64,000 bases of DNA, from NCBI RefSeq assembly GCF_900169525.1, contig NZ_LT821239.1, positions 1,138,708 through 1,202,707 on the forward strand, given 5' to 3'. Both the position numbers and the translations under genes were made by a program. The DNA is from Corynebacterium pacaense. Lineage in GTDB: Bacteria; Actinomycetota; Actinomycetes; Mycobacteriales; Mycobacteriaceae. Numbering within the stretch: the stretch's first letter is position 1; each line of letters starts with the position of its first letter. Shown one piece after another: positions 35,115-45,377 of the stretch. A model generated the notes under the pieces. That model was not told the DNA's origin, did not search any database, and worked only from the letters and a program-made list of their open reading frames with translations.

Positions 35115-35928
35115 GTTCCATCTCCACTCTGGGGTCGTTGGCGTCACGGATGCCGTCACCGAGGAGATTGAACCCCAGCACGGTCACCGCGATGGCCAGC
35201 CCCGGCCACACCGCCAGCATGGGATGCACGCCCAGGGACGCCTGCGCACTCTGCAGCATCCTGCCCCAGCTGGGTTCCGGCGGCGGGGTGCCCAGGCCGA
35301 GGAAGCTCAGCGCGGCCTCCGCCAGGATCGCCAGGGCGAAAGCAACCGAGGCCTGCACGATGAGCATTCCGGAGATGTTGGGCAGCACGTGCCTGATGGC
35401 GATCACCGGCTCCGGCACGCGGGAGCTTCTCGACGCCGCCACGAAGTCCCTGCTGACCACCTGCAGGGTGCCAGCGCGCGCCACACGCGCGAAGCCGGGG
35501 ATCCCGGCCACCCCGATGGCGAGCATCGCCGAGGTGGTGGAGGCACCGAAGACCGCCCCGGAGATGATGGCCAGCAGCAGCGCGGGAAAGGCCAGCATGA
35601 GATCGGCACCGCGCATGACGAAGGTCTCCACCGCCCCGCCGCGCATCCCCGCGAGCACCCCGAGGGGGATCCCGAGGACTCCGGCGATGGTGACGGCGAT
35701 CAACCCGACGAACAGCGTGATGCGTGAACCTACCATGATCTGTGAGAACACATCGCGACCATAGCGGTCGGTGCCGAGCAGGTGGCTGAGGGAGGGGCCC
35801 TCCAACCGGCTGGCGGGGGCGACCTGGGTGGGGTCGTAGGGAGTCCAGAACAGCGAGAGCAGAGCGAGCACCATCACCGTGAACACGATCGCGGCGCCGA
35901 TGCGGCCGGAACGGGGGAGTCGTCTCAT
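35107..35928 (-). CDS. Dipeptide/oligopeptide ABC transporter permease (DppC type)
   Basis: 273 residues, about six membrane segments, with LLGTDRYGRDVFSQIMVGSR at the N-terminus and the EAA loop EAALSFLGLGTPPPEPSWG. Pairs with the DppB-type permease, whose stop overlaps this start by four bases (ATGA). Confidence 0.94.
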   Translation of the reverse strand: MRRLPRSGRIGAAIVFTVMVLALLSLFWTPYDPTQVAPASRLEGPSLSHLLGTDRYGRDVFSQIMVGSRITLFVGLIAVTIAGVLGIPLGVLAGMRGGAVETFVMRGADLMLAFPALLLAIISGAVFGASTTSAMLAIGVAGIPGFARVARAGTLQVVSRDFVAASRSSRVPEPVIAIRHVLPNISGMLIVQASVAFALAILAEAALSFLGLGTPPPEPSWGRMLQSAQASLGVHPMLAVWPGLAIAVTVLGFNLLGDGIRDANDPRVEMEHA

Positions 35929-36848
35929 CGGCGGATCCTCGGATCGAGCACCTGGTAGGCCAGATCGACGACCAGGTTGACCAGCAGGGTGAAAACCACC
36001 AGGAGCATGACTATTGACTGCACCGCAACCAGGTCACGGTTGGACACCGACTCCAGCAGCATCGAACCGATGCCGGGGATGACAAAAACCTGCTCGATGA
36101 CCACGGCACCGATCAGCAGGGTGGTCAACTGCAGTCCGGTCACCGTCAGCACCGGCAGCGCCGCGTTCCGCAATCCGTGCACCCTCAGTGCACGGGACAG
36201 GCTCATCCCCTTCGACATCGCCGTGCGCATGAAATCCTCCCGCATCACCTCGACCACCGAGGAGCGGACATAGCGGGTGAGAATGGAAGCCTGGACCGCG
36301 GACAGTGCGAGCACCGGCAGGAGCAGGCGGGAGAGGAAGGCGCCGAAGTCCGCATCCGGGGGCACCCATCCCGAGGCGGGAAGCCAGCCCAGCGCGATGG
36401 AGAAGACCGCCACGAGCAGGATACCGGCGAGGAAGCTGGGAACCGCGATGCCGATCTGGCTGACGGCCGAGATCAGTGCCCCGGCGCGACGGGCGGAGAA
36501 CACCCCCAGCGGGATGGCGATGAGCAGTGACAACACGATGGAGCAGCCGACGAGGATGAGGCTGACCTGCAGCCGGTCAACGATGATCGGAGTCATGTCC
36601 TGGCCGGAGCTGAGGGAGGTGCCGAGATCGCCGCTGAGCATCCCCCCGATCCAACCGATGTACTGCGCGATAAGGGGCCTGTCCGTTCCCAGCTGCTGCC
36701 GCAGCTCGGCGATGGATTCCGGGGTGGCCGTCACCCCGAGCGCGATGGCCGCGGGATCACCGGGGATGACCCGCAGCAGCAGGAACACGATGACACTCGC
36801 CACGACGATCGTGATGAGGTAGCGGCTGAGCGTCCGCACGACAATCAT
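35925..36848 (-). CDS. Dipeptide/oligopeptide ABC transporter permease (DppB type)
   Basis: 307 residues: N-terminal membrane helix, VFLLLRVIPGDPAAIALG, RPLIAQYIGWIGGMLSGDLG, the EAA loop around RTAMSKGMSLSRALRVHGLRN, and a C-terminal helix ending YQVLDPRIRR. Between this gene and the binding-protein gene upstream are 185 bp in which I see no gene. Confidence 0.94.
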   Translation of the reverse strand: MIVVRTLSRYLITIVVASVIVFLLLRVIPGDPAAIALGVTATPESIAELRQQLGTDRPLIAQYIGWIGGMLSGDLGTSLSSGQDMTPIIVDRLQVSLILVGCSIVLSLLIAIPLGVFSARRAGALISAVSQIGIAVPSFLAGILLVAVFSIALGWLPASGWVPPDADFGAFLSRLLLPVLALSAVQASILTRYVRSSVVEVMREDFMRTAMSKGMSLSRALRVHGLRNAALPVLTVTGLQLTTLLIGAVVIEQVFVIPGIGSMLLESVSNRDLVAVQSIVMLLVVFTLLVNLVVDLAYQVLDPRIRR

Positions 36849-37033
36849 GGCACCACCTGATCCGGGTGCACCCGCGCCTGGGGATCTGTCATGGAACTAC
36901 AGGGTAGTCGCAGGCAACGCGGAAACTAAACGGAAAACGGGGCACGGCCGCAACCCCGTCGCGGCCACCGGGAGTTCGGCCGGTCTCCGGCGGTGCGCCT
37001 TGTCCCTCCGATCCGGTCAGGATCGAGGCTTCG

Positions 37034-38524
37034 TCAGGGGCGCCGCTCCATCGCGGAGAGCTCAAGAGCCCCGGAGACCACACTGGGGTCCACGCCCGCG
37101 ATGTCGCGGTCGGTGACAACGATGTTGGCCACGTTCATCAGATTGTCCGCACCCGCCTGATCCATGATCCGGGCCACGGCCGCGCGCATGGGTGTGACCT
37201 CATCCCCGCCGCTGTCGGCCAGAGCCAGCAGCTCCCGGGTCTCGGGGTCATCGAAGCCGAGGTAGTAGCCGGGTGCGAACAGGGTGGGAATATCCCTCGC
37301 CTCGACATGGGTGATCAGGGAGATGTCATAGTCGTGCTGAGTGAGCACCCGGGAGATCCACACCGCGGGAAACTCCGTGGATTCGATCACCGGGTTCAGG
37401 CCCACATCCCGGAGCTGGGAGTAGAGGATCTCGCTGGCGGCCTGGGCGTAGGGGAGGCTGGGAATGGAGAGGGTGACGGTGGTCCCGGTGGCGCCGGCCT
37501 CCTCGAGCAGCTCGCGGGCGCGCTGCGGGTCATGGGGGTAGAGCGTGGACTTCTCATACCAGGGATCGGTCGGGGGAACCGGCGCCCCGCCGGTGTCGGT
37601 GCCGTAGCCCTCCATGGCGGTATCAATGATCGCCTGACGATCGATGGCGTACATCACCGCCCGTCGGACCCGCACATCATCGAAGGGTGCGCGCTGATTG
37701 TTCATGGACAACAACATCTCCCCGTTGGTGGTCCCCACCTCGACGCGGTAGTCCCCGAGGGTGGACAGCAGCTCGGGGGACTGCAGGGCCCACACCACGT
37801 CGACGTCGCCGCTGCGCAGGGAGTTGGTGGCGGCCGTCGCGTCGCTGAAGTAGCGGATGGTGGCGGCGTCGTTGCGCGGTGCGGGCCCCCAGTAGTCGCT
37901 GCGCGCGGTGAAGCCGATCGCCCGGCCGACCGACCAGTGGGTGACCGTGTACGGGCCGGTGCCCACCGGTTCCCCGGCCAGGTCCGCGATGCCGCTGGGG
38001 GTCATCATCGCGCCGATGGCCGTGCCCATATTCCACAACCACTGGTTGGAGGGACGGGCAAGGCGCACGGCCAGGGTGTGCTCATCGACGACGGTGGTGG
38101 ATTCGACCACATCCATTCCGGACTTGAGCCCGTTGGTCCACCCGTTCTTCACACGGTCGATGGAGAACTTCGCGCTTTCGGCGTTGAAGGGGGAGCCATC
38201 GGAGAAGGCGACCCCCTCGCGCAGGTGGAAGGTGTAGTCGCGGCGGTCCGGGGAGAGTTCCCAGGAGGTGGCCAGCAGGGGTTGGACCCCTCCGGCGGAG
38301 TCGATGCGGACCAGACCCTCGTAGATGTTCGACATCATGGCCTGGGGGATGGCGGCACCTGAGGCATTGGTGAAATCCAGCGAGGCGGGGGCCGCCGTGG
38401 TGGCCACGACGATGGAGGACTGGTCCACCGCGGGTGGCTGCTGGTAGCTGGTGGAACCGGCGGAGCAGGCGCCCAGGGCACCGGCCAGTGCCAGCATCGG
38501 CACGAGGGTGCGGACTCTCTTCAT
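37034..38524 (-). CDS. Dipeptide/oligopeptide ABC transporter substrate-binding lipoprotein
   Basis: 496 residues. Lipobox LAGALGACSAG near residue 20 after MKRVRTLVPMLA, so lipid-anchored outside the membrane. Family 5 binding-protein core: MSNIYEGLVRI, LREGVAFSDGSPFNAE, VGTGPYTV, DVRVRRAVMYAIDRQAII. Divergent from the GlcD-like gene with 91 bp between. Transcribed with the permease and ATPase genes. Confidence 0.93.
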   Translation of the reverse strand: MKRVRTLVPMLALAGALGACSAGSTSYQQPPAVDQSSIVVATTAAPASLDFTNASGAAIPQAMMSNIYEGLVRIDSAGGVQPLLATSWELSPDRRDYTFHLREGVAFSDGSPFNAESAKFSIDRVKNGWTNGLKSGMDVVESTTVVDEHTLAVRLARPSNQWLWNMGTAIGAMMTPSGIADLAGEPVGTGPYTVTHWSVGRAIGFTARSDYWGPAPRNDAATIRYFSDATAATNSLRSGDVDVVWALQSPELLSTLGDYRVEVGTTNGEMLLSMNNQRAPFDDVRVRRAVMYAIDRQAIIDTAMEGYGTDTGGAPVPPTDPWYEKSTLYPHDPQRARELLEEAGATGTTVTLSIPSLPYAQAASEILYSQLRDVGLNPVIESTEFPAVWISRVLTQHDYDISLITHVEARDIPTLFAPGYYLGFDDPETRELLALADSGGDEVTPMRAAVARIMDQAGADNLMNVANIVVTDRDIAGVDPSVVSGALELSAMERRP

Positions 38525-38615
38525 GGCTTCCAAGGGTAGTCGGCGCGATTCGGGGGCGAGAAGGCGCCACCCGGCGCTAGCATGATGTCCACACACCTCG
38601 AGAATTCAGGTTCCC

Positions 38616-41432
38616 ATGACCCGTTCACGAAGCTTCGACCACCCCGGCACCCCGGTCTGGGCCGCCCAGGCCCGGGCGGGACTACGCACCGACATGGGCA
38701 CGCGTGCGGCGTACTCCTCGGACGCAGGCATCTTCCGGAGGGTGCCCGCCGCGGTCGCCGAACCCTCCTCGGTCGCCGAGGTGCGTGACGCCATCGCCGT
38801 TGCGGTGGCTCGCGGTTGGCCCATCGTCGGCCGCGGTGGTGGGAGCTCCGTCGCAGGCAACGCCATCGGCGAGGGCCTGATCATTGACACCTCGCGCCAC
38901 CTCAACCGCATCCTCGAGATCGACCCGCGGTCACGCACCGCCGTCGTGGAACCCGGGGTGGTCTGCGATGCGCTGCGCGATGCCGCCGCGGAATTCGGGT
39001 TGACCTACGGGCCGGATCCTTCGACGCACTCACGCTGCACCATCGGTGGGATGGTGTCCAACAACGCCTGCGGCTCGCATTCAATCGCCTACGGAACCGC
39101 CGCGCAGAATCTCGTCGACATCACCGTGATGCTCGCCGATGGACGCGAGGTCACCATCACAGCACGGGGCTGCGATGACCAGGTCATCGACGAGGCACTC
39201 AAGGGTTTGGCCAGGCACCGCCGGCTTATCGACGCCCATCTCGGGCGCTTCCCGCGGCAGGTGTCGGGATACGGACTCCAGTATCTGGCCACCGACGTGG
39301 CCAAGGCGATGGCCGGAACCGAGGGCACCACCGGGATCATCACCCGCCTGAGGGTCAATCTCGTCGAGGTGCCGAAGTTCACGGCGCTGGCGGTGCTGGC
39401 CTTTGACACCATCTTCGATGCCGCGGAGGCGGCGCCCGAACTGCGGCTACCGGGGGTGGCCACGATCGAGGGAATGGGCGGGGACCTGCTCGCCGCGCTG
39501 CGCAGCAGGAAGGGTCGGGAGCGCGACGGAAGCCAACTGCCCGGTGGTGACCGTGCCGGCGGGTGGCTCTACTGCGAAACCGGGGGAGACACCCACGTGG
39601 AGGCGGTGGAGGCGGCGCTCGGGCTCGCGGAGGGCGTGGACACCCTCGGACACCTGGTGGTCTCCGACCCCGCGGAGATGCGCGAGCTGTGGCGAATCCG
39701 GGAATCGGCCGCGGGAACGGCGACCCGGCTCCCGGAAGGTGGTGAGGCCTGGCCCAACTGGGAGGACTCCGCGGTGCCCCCGGAAAACCTCGCCGCCTAC
39801 CTGCGTGACCTTTACGCATTGATGGACAGGTACGACTACCGGGGAATTCCCTTCGGGCACTTCGGCGAGGGCTGCGTGCATGTGCGGATCAGCTTCGATT
39901 TCACCACCCCGGAGGGCGTGTCCACCTTCGAGGCCTTCATGGGGGAGGCGGCGACACTGGCCAGTTCCCATGGTGGCAGCCTCTCCGGCGAACACGGCGA
40001 CGGGCGGGCGCGCTCCGCCCTGCTCGATCGCATGTACCCACCGGAGATCCTGGAATTGTTCGAGGAATTCAAGCTGATTTTCGACCCGGACCGGATCTTC
40101 AACCCGGGAGTCCTGGTGTGGGCGGATCCTCTAACCCGGGGCCTGCGGATGGACCAGGGCCAGCGCCACCTCGACATCACCCCGGTGCACCGCTTCTCCG
40201 CGGACCGGGGTTCGATGATCAATGCCGTCAATCGCTGCGTCGGAGTCTCCGCCTGCCGGTCGGGGGAGAACGCGATGTGCCCCTCCTTCCAGATCACCGG
40301 CGATGAGGTGCACTCGACGCGGGGGCGCGCACGTGTGCTCTCCGAGATGTTCCGCGGGGAATCGATCACAGGGGGCTTCCGGAACGAGGAAGTGGCCCAG
40401 GCCCTGGACCTGTGCCTGTCCTGCAGGGCCTGCGCCTCGGAGTGCCCGGTCAACGTCGACATGGCCACCTACAAGGCGGAGTTCCTGGACCTGCACTATC
40501 GGGGCCGCATCCGCCCGATGGCGCACTATGTCATGGGGTGGCTGCCGTTGCTCGGGCACCTGGTGCACAGGATTCCCCTGCTGCCCCGGATCATCGACGC
40601 GGCAATGGGGTCCCGCAGGATCTCCCCGGTGATCCGCAGGGTGGGCGGGCTGGCGGACCGGCCACTGATACGATTCGCCCACCACCGGCTGGAAAGGCCG
40701 GAACCCCGCGCCGGGGACACCGTCGTGCTGTGGCCGGATTCCTTCACCTCCACCCTCGATACCGCACGGGCTGAGGCGGCGATTCGGGTGCTCGAGGCGC
40801 TCGGCTTCTCGGTGGAGATCCCGCGCGGCTTCGTGTGCTGCGGACTGACCTGGCATTCCACCGGACAGCTCGGCATGACGCGCCGGGTTCTCGAGCACAC
40901 GGCCTCGGTGATGAAACCCCATCTTGACCGCGGCTTGACCATCGTGGGGCTGGAACCCTCCTGCACCGCCATGCTCTCCGGGGAGATCAGGGAGCTCTCC
41001 GACAACCCGGAACTGCACCGACTTAGTGAGCTGACCAGATCCTTCGCGGAGGTCGTAGCCCCCAGGCTGCGGTCCCTCAACCTGCCCGCCACCGGGGTCA
41101 GCGCGCTGACCCAGATCCATTGTCACGAGCGCGCCACCGGCGATCCCGGGCCGTCCCGGCTGCTTCTCGACGCCCTCGGCGTGGCAGCGGAGGAGATTAC
41201 CACGGGCTGCTGCGGACTGGCTGGAAACTGGGGTTTCGAGAAGGGCCATGCCGAGATGTCCTTCGCCCTCGGTGAGCGGGAACTGTTTCCAAGGGTCCGC
41301 GCCGCGGAGGGCTACGTGATCGCCGACGGCTTTTCCTGCCGAACCCAGATCGAGCAGGGCACCGGGCGGAGGGCCCTGCACCTGGCGGAGGTCGTCCTGG
41401 AGATCCTCCGGAGCAACGGCGTGGCAGAATAG
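38616..41432 (+). CDS. FAD-linked oxidase with Fe-S and CCG domains (GlcD/D-lactate dehydrogenase-like)
   Basis: 938 residues, three parts in order: PCMH-type FAD domain (VGRGGGSSVAGNAIGEGL, CTIGGMVSNNACGSHS), FAD-oxidase C domain (HFGEGCVHVRISFDF, GEHGDGRARSALLDRMYP), 4Fe-4S region (CVGVSACRSGENAMCPSF; CLSCRACASECPVNVD) and CCG domains (CCGLTWHSTG; GCCGLAGNWGFEKGH). Such one-chain enzymes oxidise D-2-hydroxyacids at the membrane; lactate versus glycolate cannot be decided. C. glutamicum has a similar gene named glcD at this locus. Confidence 0.88.
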   Translation: MTRSRSFDHPGTPVWAAQARAGLRTDMGTRAAYSSDAGIFRRVPAAVAEPSSVAEVRDAIAVAVARGWPIVGRGGGSSVAGNAIGEGLIIDTSRHLNRILEIDPRSRTAVVEPGVVCDALRDAAAEFGLTYGPDPSTHSRCTIGGMVSNNACGSHSIAYGTAAQNLVDITVMLADGREVTITARGCDDQVIDEALKGLARHRRLIDAHLGRFPRQVSGYGLQYLATDVAKAMAGTEGTTGIITRLRVNLVEVPKFTALAVLAFDTIFDAAEAAPELRLPGVATIEGMGGDLLAALRSRKGRERDGSQLPGGDRAGGWLYCETGGDTHVEAVEAALGLAEGVDTLGHLVVSDPAEMRELWRIRESAAGTATRLPEGGEAWPNWEDSAVPPENLAAYLRDLYALMDRYDYRGIPFGHFGEGCVHVRISFDFTTPEGVSTFEAFMGEAATLASSHGGSLSGEHGDGRARSALLDRMYPPEILELFEEFKLIFDPDRIFNPGVLVWADPLTRGLRMDQGQRHLDITPVHRFSADRGSMINAVNRCVGVSACRSGENAMCPSFQITGDEVHSTRGRARVLSEMFRGESITGGFRNEEVAQALDLCLSCRACASECPVNVDMATYKAEFLDLHYRGRIRPMAHYVMGWLPLLGHLVHRIPLLPRIIDAAMGSRRISPVIRRVGGLADRPLIRFAHHRLERPEPRAGDTVVLWPDSFTSTLDTARAEAAIRVLEALGFSVEIPRGFVCCGLTWHSTGQLGMTRRVLEHTASVMKPHLDRGLTIVGLEPSCTAMLSGEIRELSDNPELHRLSELTRSFAEVVAPRLRSLNLPATGVSALTQIHCHERATGDPGPSRLLLDALGVAAEEITTGCCGLAGNWGFEKGHAEMSFALGERELFPRVRAAEGYVIADGFSCRTQIEQGTGRRALHLAEVVLEILRSNGVAE

Positions 41433-41437
41433 CGCCC

Positions 41438-42364
41438 ATGCAACAGGTTCTCATGGGATTCGCCGTGGTCTTCATCGTGATCGGTGTCGGCGTTATCCTC
41501 GGACGCACCGGGGTCCTTGGTCCCGGCGCACAACGTTCGATGGGCCTGTTCGTCTACTATGTCGCGACCCCGGCGCTGCTTTTCGATCGCGTCACCCACA
41601 CCGACCCCCGGGAATTCTTCTCCACCAACTTCCTGGTCATAGCACTCTCGGCATTGTCGGTCGGTTCGCTGTTCTTCCTGTTGAGCAGATTCGTCCTGCA
41701 CCGTGGCGCCCCGGAATCCGTCATCGGCATGCTGGCCTCCTCCTACGCCAACGCGGGAAACCTCGGAATCCCGCTGGCCGCCTATGTCCTCAACGACACC
41801 TCCGCGGTGGTTGCGGTGATTCTCTTCCAGGTCGCCTTCTACGCCCCGGTCACCATGACCATCCTTGATTTTATGCACAACCGGAGGAACACCAGTCTGC
41901 TGCGCAACCTGGTGATCACGCCGTTGAGCAACACCATGGTTCTGGCGGCGATCGCCGGCATCCTGGTCTCGCTGTCCGGTGTCGCCGTGCCACGGGTGAT
42001 CGAGGAACCGGTGTCGATGCTGGCCGGCGGTGCGGTGCCCGTGGCGCTGGTGGTGTTCGGCCTGTCACTGTCGGGCGCTAAGATCTTGCAGAAAGGTAAG
42101 GTGGCGCGCCGGGATGTGCTGCTGGCGGTGGTGTTCAAGAACCTGGTGCACCCTCTGGTCGCGGCTCTGCTCGCGGTGGCTTTCGGGATGGAGGGACAGG
42201 CGTTGATGACAGCCGTTGTGCTGGGGGCGCTGCCCACCGCGCAAAATGTCTACACCTATGCGTTGCGCTTCCGCACCGCGGAAACACTCGCGCGCGATAC
42301 CGGCGTGGTGTCCACTCTGGTGTCATTCCCCGTGCTGGTGCTGATCTCGGTGGTGCTGGGATGA
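41438..42364 (+). CDS. Auxin-efflux-carrier family transporter
   Basis: 308 residues, about ten membrane segments arranged as two halves: VFIVIGVGVILGRTGVLG at the N-terminus and SYANAGNLGIPLAAYVLND in the middle (family motif). Members export malonate, malate or auxin-like acids; substrate unknown. It starts five bases after the GlcD-like gene, so a role in moving the oxidised or substrate acid is possible. Confidence 0.88.
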   Translation: MQQVLMGFAVVFIVIGVGVILGRTGVLGPGAQRSMGLFVYYVATPALLFDRVTHTDPREFFSTNFLVIALSALSVGSLFFLLSRFVLHRGAPESVIGMLASSYANAGNLGIPLAAYVLNDTSAVVAVILFQVAFYAPVTMTILDFMHNRRNTSLLRNLVITPLSNTMVLAAIAGILVSLSGVAVPRVIEEPVSMLAGGAVPVALVVFGLSLSGAKILQKGKVARRDVLLAVVFKNLVHPLVAALLAVAFGMEGQALMTAVVLGALPTAQNVYTYALRFRTAETLARDTGVVSTLVSFPVLVLISVVLG

Positions 42365-42888
42365 GCATAAGGGTGCGCACGAGCAGGCGGGAGCTGCTTC
42401 ATTCCAGGGCGATGAAGACGTGCCTGCTCTTCGTCATGGTCTGCGTGCCCTTTCTCCTGTTCTTCCTGTTCTCCATGGAGGACAGTGAGGGGACGTGGCG
42501 CACCCTCTACGGTGTGGCCGCAGCGGCGCCCGGTTTCGGTACCGCCGTCGCCGTGGTGTCGATGGCCGTGGTGTGGTGGAGGCGTCGACAGGCTGTGCTG
42601 ATCATCGATGGGCAGGTCCGCATCCCGGGGAGCGGGGTGGAGTTCCCCCTATCGGAACTGCGCACCGTCCAACTGTGGAGCGGCCCCGGCCCGACGTCGA
42701 GTGTGGCTCTCCTGCCCGCACATGTCACCGAGCGCGCACAGCGCGACGGCGTGCGCCCGATCGCACCCTACGTGGTCTCCTTCCCCAAGGGATCCACCCC
42801 GCGCCCGTTCGAACTCGTGGAGCTCCTCCTGGAGCTCCACCCCGATCTCGGGGTCGAGCGCCTGGGGGTGTTGTCCGGGCGACGCTGA
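42361..42888 (+). CDS. Small membrane protein, unknown function
   Basis: 175 residues with two hydrophobic segments at about 19–38 and 46–70 followed by a soluble PH-like region (AVLIIDGQVRIPGSGVEFPL). The ATG overlaps the previous stop by four bases. Not recognised beyond this. Confidence 0.75.
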   Translation: MSIRVRTSRRELLHSRAMKTCLLFVMVCVPFLLFFLFSMEDSEGTWRTLYGVAAAAPGFGTAVAVVSMAVVWWRRRQAVLIIDGQVRIPGSGVEFPLSELRTVQLWSGPGPTSSVALLPAHVTERAQRDGVRPIAPYVVSFPKGSTPRPFELVELLLELHPDLGVERLGVLSGRR

Positions 42889-42899
42889 TACCACTGTGG

Positions 42900-43877
42900 C
42901 TAGAGCCACGCCTCCGCGAGGATCTCCAGGTTCCTGTCGGTGGATTCCTGGTCCGGGGATTGCAGCGAAATCATCAGCTCATCGGCCTGCGCTGTGCGTA
43001 CGAAACCCTCGAGGAAGGCCTTCACATCCCCTCCCGTGCCGATGGCGGTGTAGCGCAGCATGTCCACGATCTGGTGTCCCGAGGCCGATTCCATGATTGC
43101 ATCCAGCTGCTCGTCGGTGATCTGCCTGCCGCGGGTGGCCATGCTCCTGACACGCTTGCGGGCAACCGTGGCGAAATGCTCCTCCGCGGTCTCCCTGTCA
43201 TCGGCCGCGGTGACATTGACCGCGGCGATGACATAGGGCTCGGGATGCTCCGCAGAGGGCTGGTAGGTCTCGCGGTAGACCGACACGGCCTGCTCAAGAT
43301 GGGTCGGGGCGAAATGCGAGGCGAAGGAATAGGGCAGACCCAGCTGGGCCGCGAGCTGAGCTCCGAACAGCGAGGAGCCGAGGATGTACAGCGGAACATT
43401 GGTATCCCGACCGGGGATCGCCTGCACACCCGGAATCCTGGAACGCCCGGAGAGATAGGAATGCAGCTCCACCACGTCCTGGGGGAAATGCTCGGCGGCG
43501 GACGGCTCACGACGCAACGCCCGAAGGGTGTTCATGTCGGTGCCCGGCGCGCGTCCCAGACCCAGATCGATCCGGTCGGGGTAGAGCTCGGCGAGCGTCC
43601 CGAACTGCTCGGCGATGACATAGGGAGAGTGGTTGGGCAGCATCACGCCACCGGCACCGAGCCGGATCGTCGAGGTGCGGGCGCCGATATGGGAGATCAG
43701 CACCGCAGGTGATGAGGAGGAGATGTTGGGCATGTTGTGGTGCTCGGCGTACCAGATACGCTTGAAACCCAGTTCCTCGGCCTTCTGGGCGAGGGCGACC
43801 GAACGCCGGAAGCTGTCCCTGGGGCGCTCACCCTCGAAGATGGTGGCGAAATCAATCAGTGATAGTGGTACAGACAT
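42900..43877 (-). CDS. Luciferase-like (LLM) flavin-dependent oxidoreductase
   Basis: 325 residues of the alkanal-monooxygenase-like group: [62 protein letters not shown]2-dependent family; substrate unknown. AGGAG lies before the ATG at 43877. In C. glutamicum the related gene neighbours aecD and brnQ. Here 248 bp separate it from aecD and I see no brnQ-like sequence in them. Confidence 0.87.
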   Translation of the reverse strand: MSVPLSLIDFATIFEGERPRDSFRRSVALAQKAEELGFKRIWYAEHHNMPNISSSSPAVLISHIGARTSTIRLGAGGVMLPNHSPYVIAEQFGTLAELYPDRIDLGLGRAPGTDMNTLRALRREPSAAEHFPQDVVELHSYLSGRSRIPGVQAIPGRDTNVPLYILGSSLFGAQLAAQLGLPYSFASHFAPTHLEQAVSVYRETYQPSAEHPEPYVIAAVNVTAADDRETAEEHFATVARKRVRSMATRGRQITDEQLDAIMESASGHQIVDMLRYTAIGTGGDVKAFLEGFVRTAQADELMISLQSPDQESTDRNLEILAEAWL

Positions 43878-44125
43878 TTTCTCTCCTGGCATAGGTTCTT
43901 CAGGCCGCTTCGGGTCCGCCGCCCAAGTTGGCCCCCGGACCGTCCACGATCGACCCGGCGCGGTCCCGTGCGGTCCGGGCCACCACGGGGGGAGGCAGAC
44001 ACGGCGTGGCAGATAACTCCTGTTTCAACCATGGGCCCGGACCTTTTGTTCCCGCCACCGGACTGAGGATCCGGGACCGGAGGGTGCTTCCGAACAGTGT
44101 CTTCGGCCGGCCTCACCGGAGAAAA

Positions 44126-45232
44126 TCAGAGGACGCTGGCGATCCTTCTCAGACCCTCCTCCAGGGTCTCCCTGGAACACGCGAAGTTCAGGCGTGCGCA
44201 GGAATCGAATCCGCCGAATGCCCTGCCGTTGTTGAGCATCACCCGTCCCTCCGCCCGCAGCTTCGTGGAGGGCGATTTGCTGATTGCGGTGTCGGAGAAA
44301 TCGAGCCACATCAGATAGGTGGCGGCGGGGAAATGAACCTTCACGCCCATCTTCTCCAGTTCCGCAGCGGCGAAATCTCGATTCCCGCGGAGAACATCCA
44401 GTTCCTTCTCCAGGAACTCCTCACCTTCCGCATAGCAGGTCTCCGCGGCAATGAGCCCGAGGATGGACACGCCGTCCCGGGTGATGTCGGACAGGTTCTT
44501 CCAGGCCTTCACATCGGCTTCATTGCTGAAGAAGATCTGTGCGCACTTCAGGCCCGCGGTGTTCCAGGCCTTCGAGGTGGCGGTGACCGTGACACACACG
44601 CGGGCGGCGGTCTCCGACACTCCTGCGGCGACAACGTGTGTGCCATCTAGGACCAGCGGCGCGTGAATCTCATCGACGATCACCCGTGCGCCGTACTTGT
44701 CGGCCAGGTCCGTCAGTTCCAGAATGTACTCCTCGGTGAACACCGTGCCCATCGGGTTGTGCGGGTTGCAGAACAGGATTGAACCCGCGCCGTCGGCGAA
44801 AGCCTTTTCAATCTCCCGGAGATCGAACTTGTAGGCGTCGATGTAGATCGCCTGGCGGCCGGTGACCTTCGGCAGCTCGATGAACGGCGGGTACGCGGGG
44901 ATCGGAACGATGACCGGGGAGCCGGGTTTGGTGAAGTGCTCGATGGCGAGCTTCAGTCCGCGCACCACATCGGGGATGGCGAAACAGTAGTCCGGGTTGA
45001 GTGCGTAGCCGTAGCGGCGCCGGTAAAAACCGGAGATCGCCTCGGGCAGTCCGGTGGTGTCCGGGGGATAGCCGAAGACTTCACGTTCCACGGCGTCGGC
45101 GAGGGCCTCCTTCAGCGGGGGACAGGTGCCAAAATCACTCTCCGCGACCCAGAGGGGCAGGACATCCTCATCGAAACGGGTCCATTTCAGGGTGCGGCGG
45201 TTCTTCAATTCTTCGAGTTCAGGGAAACGCAT
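44126..45232 (-). CDS. aecD: Cystathionine beta-lyase (C-S lyase)
   Basis: 368 residues, MalY/PatB-type PLP enzyme. Closely matches C. glutamicum AecD from MRFPELEELKNRRTLKWTRF to CSRETLEEGLRRIASVL. The PLP lysine is in TATSKAWNTAGLKCA. It cleaves cystathionine and related C-S bonds in methionine metabolism. The ATG at 45232 matches the AecD N-terminus. I see no open frame in 43878–44125. Confidence 0.93.
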   Translation of the reverse strand: MRFPELEELKNRRTLKWTRFDEDVLPLWVAESDFGTCPPLKEALADAVEREVFGYPPDTTGLPEAISGFYRRRYGYALNPDYCFAIPDVVRGLKLAIEHFTKPGSPVIVPIPAYPPFIELPKVTGRQAIYIDAYKFDLREIEKAFADGAGSILFCNPHNPMGTVFTEEYILELTDLADKYGARVIVDEIHAPLVLDGTHVVAAGVSETAARVCVTVTATSKAWNTAGLKCAQIFFSNEADVKAWKNLSDITRDGVSILGLIAAETCYAEGEEFLEKELDVLRGNRDFAAAELEKMGVKVHFPAATYLMWLDFSDTAISKSPSTKLRAEGRVMLNNGRAFGGFDSCARLNFACSRETLEEGLRRIASVL

Positions 45233-45377
45233 AAGCTCTAGGCTAGTAAACTTTTCCCAAGAACCCCGGACAGGCCCCGGACGGCGCCCCAACGGCACCC
45301 AGGTAGCTCCTGATCTATCCAAGGCCAGACCCCGGGTTGGTCTGCAGTTTCAGCGATGAATACATTAGGAGTCCGAA

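Noticed and set aside
37307-38362. Long plus-strand open frame opposite the peptide-binding lipoprotein gene
   Set aside because: It is antisense to a clearly recognisable gene, has Gly/Asp/His-rich shadow composition and no family match.
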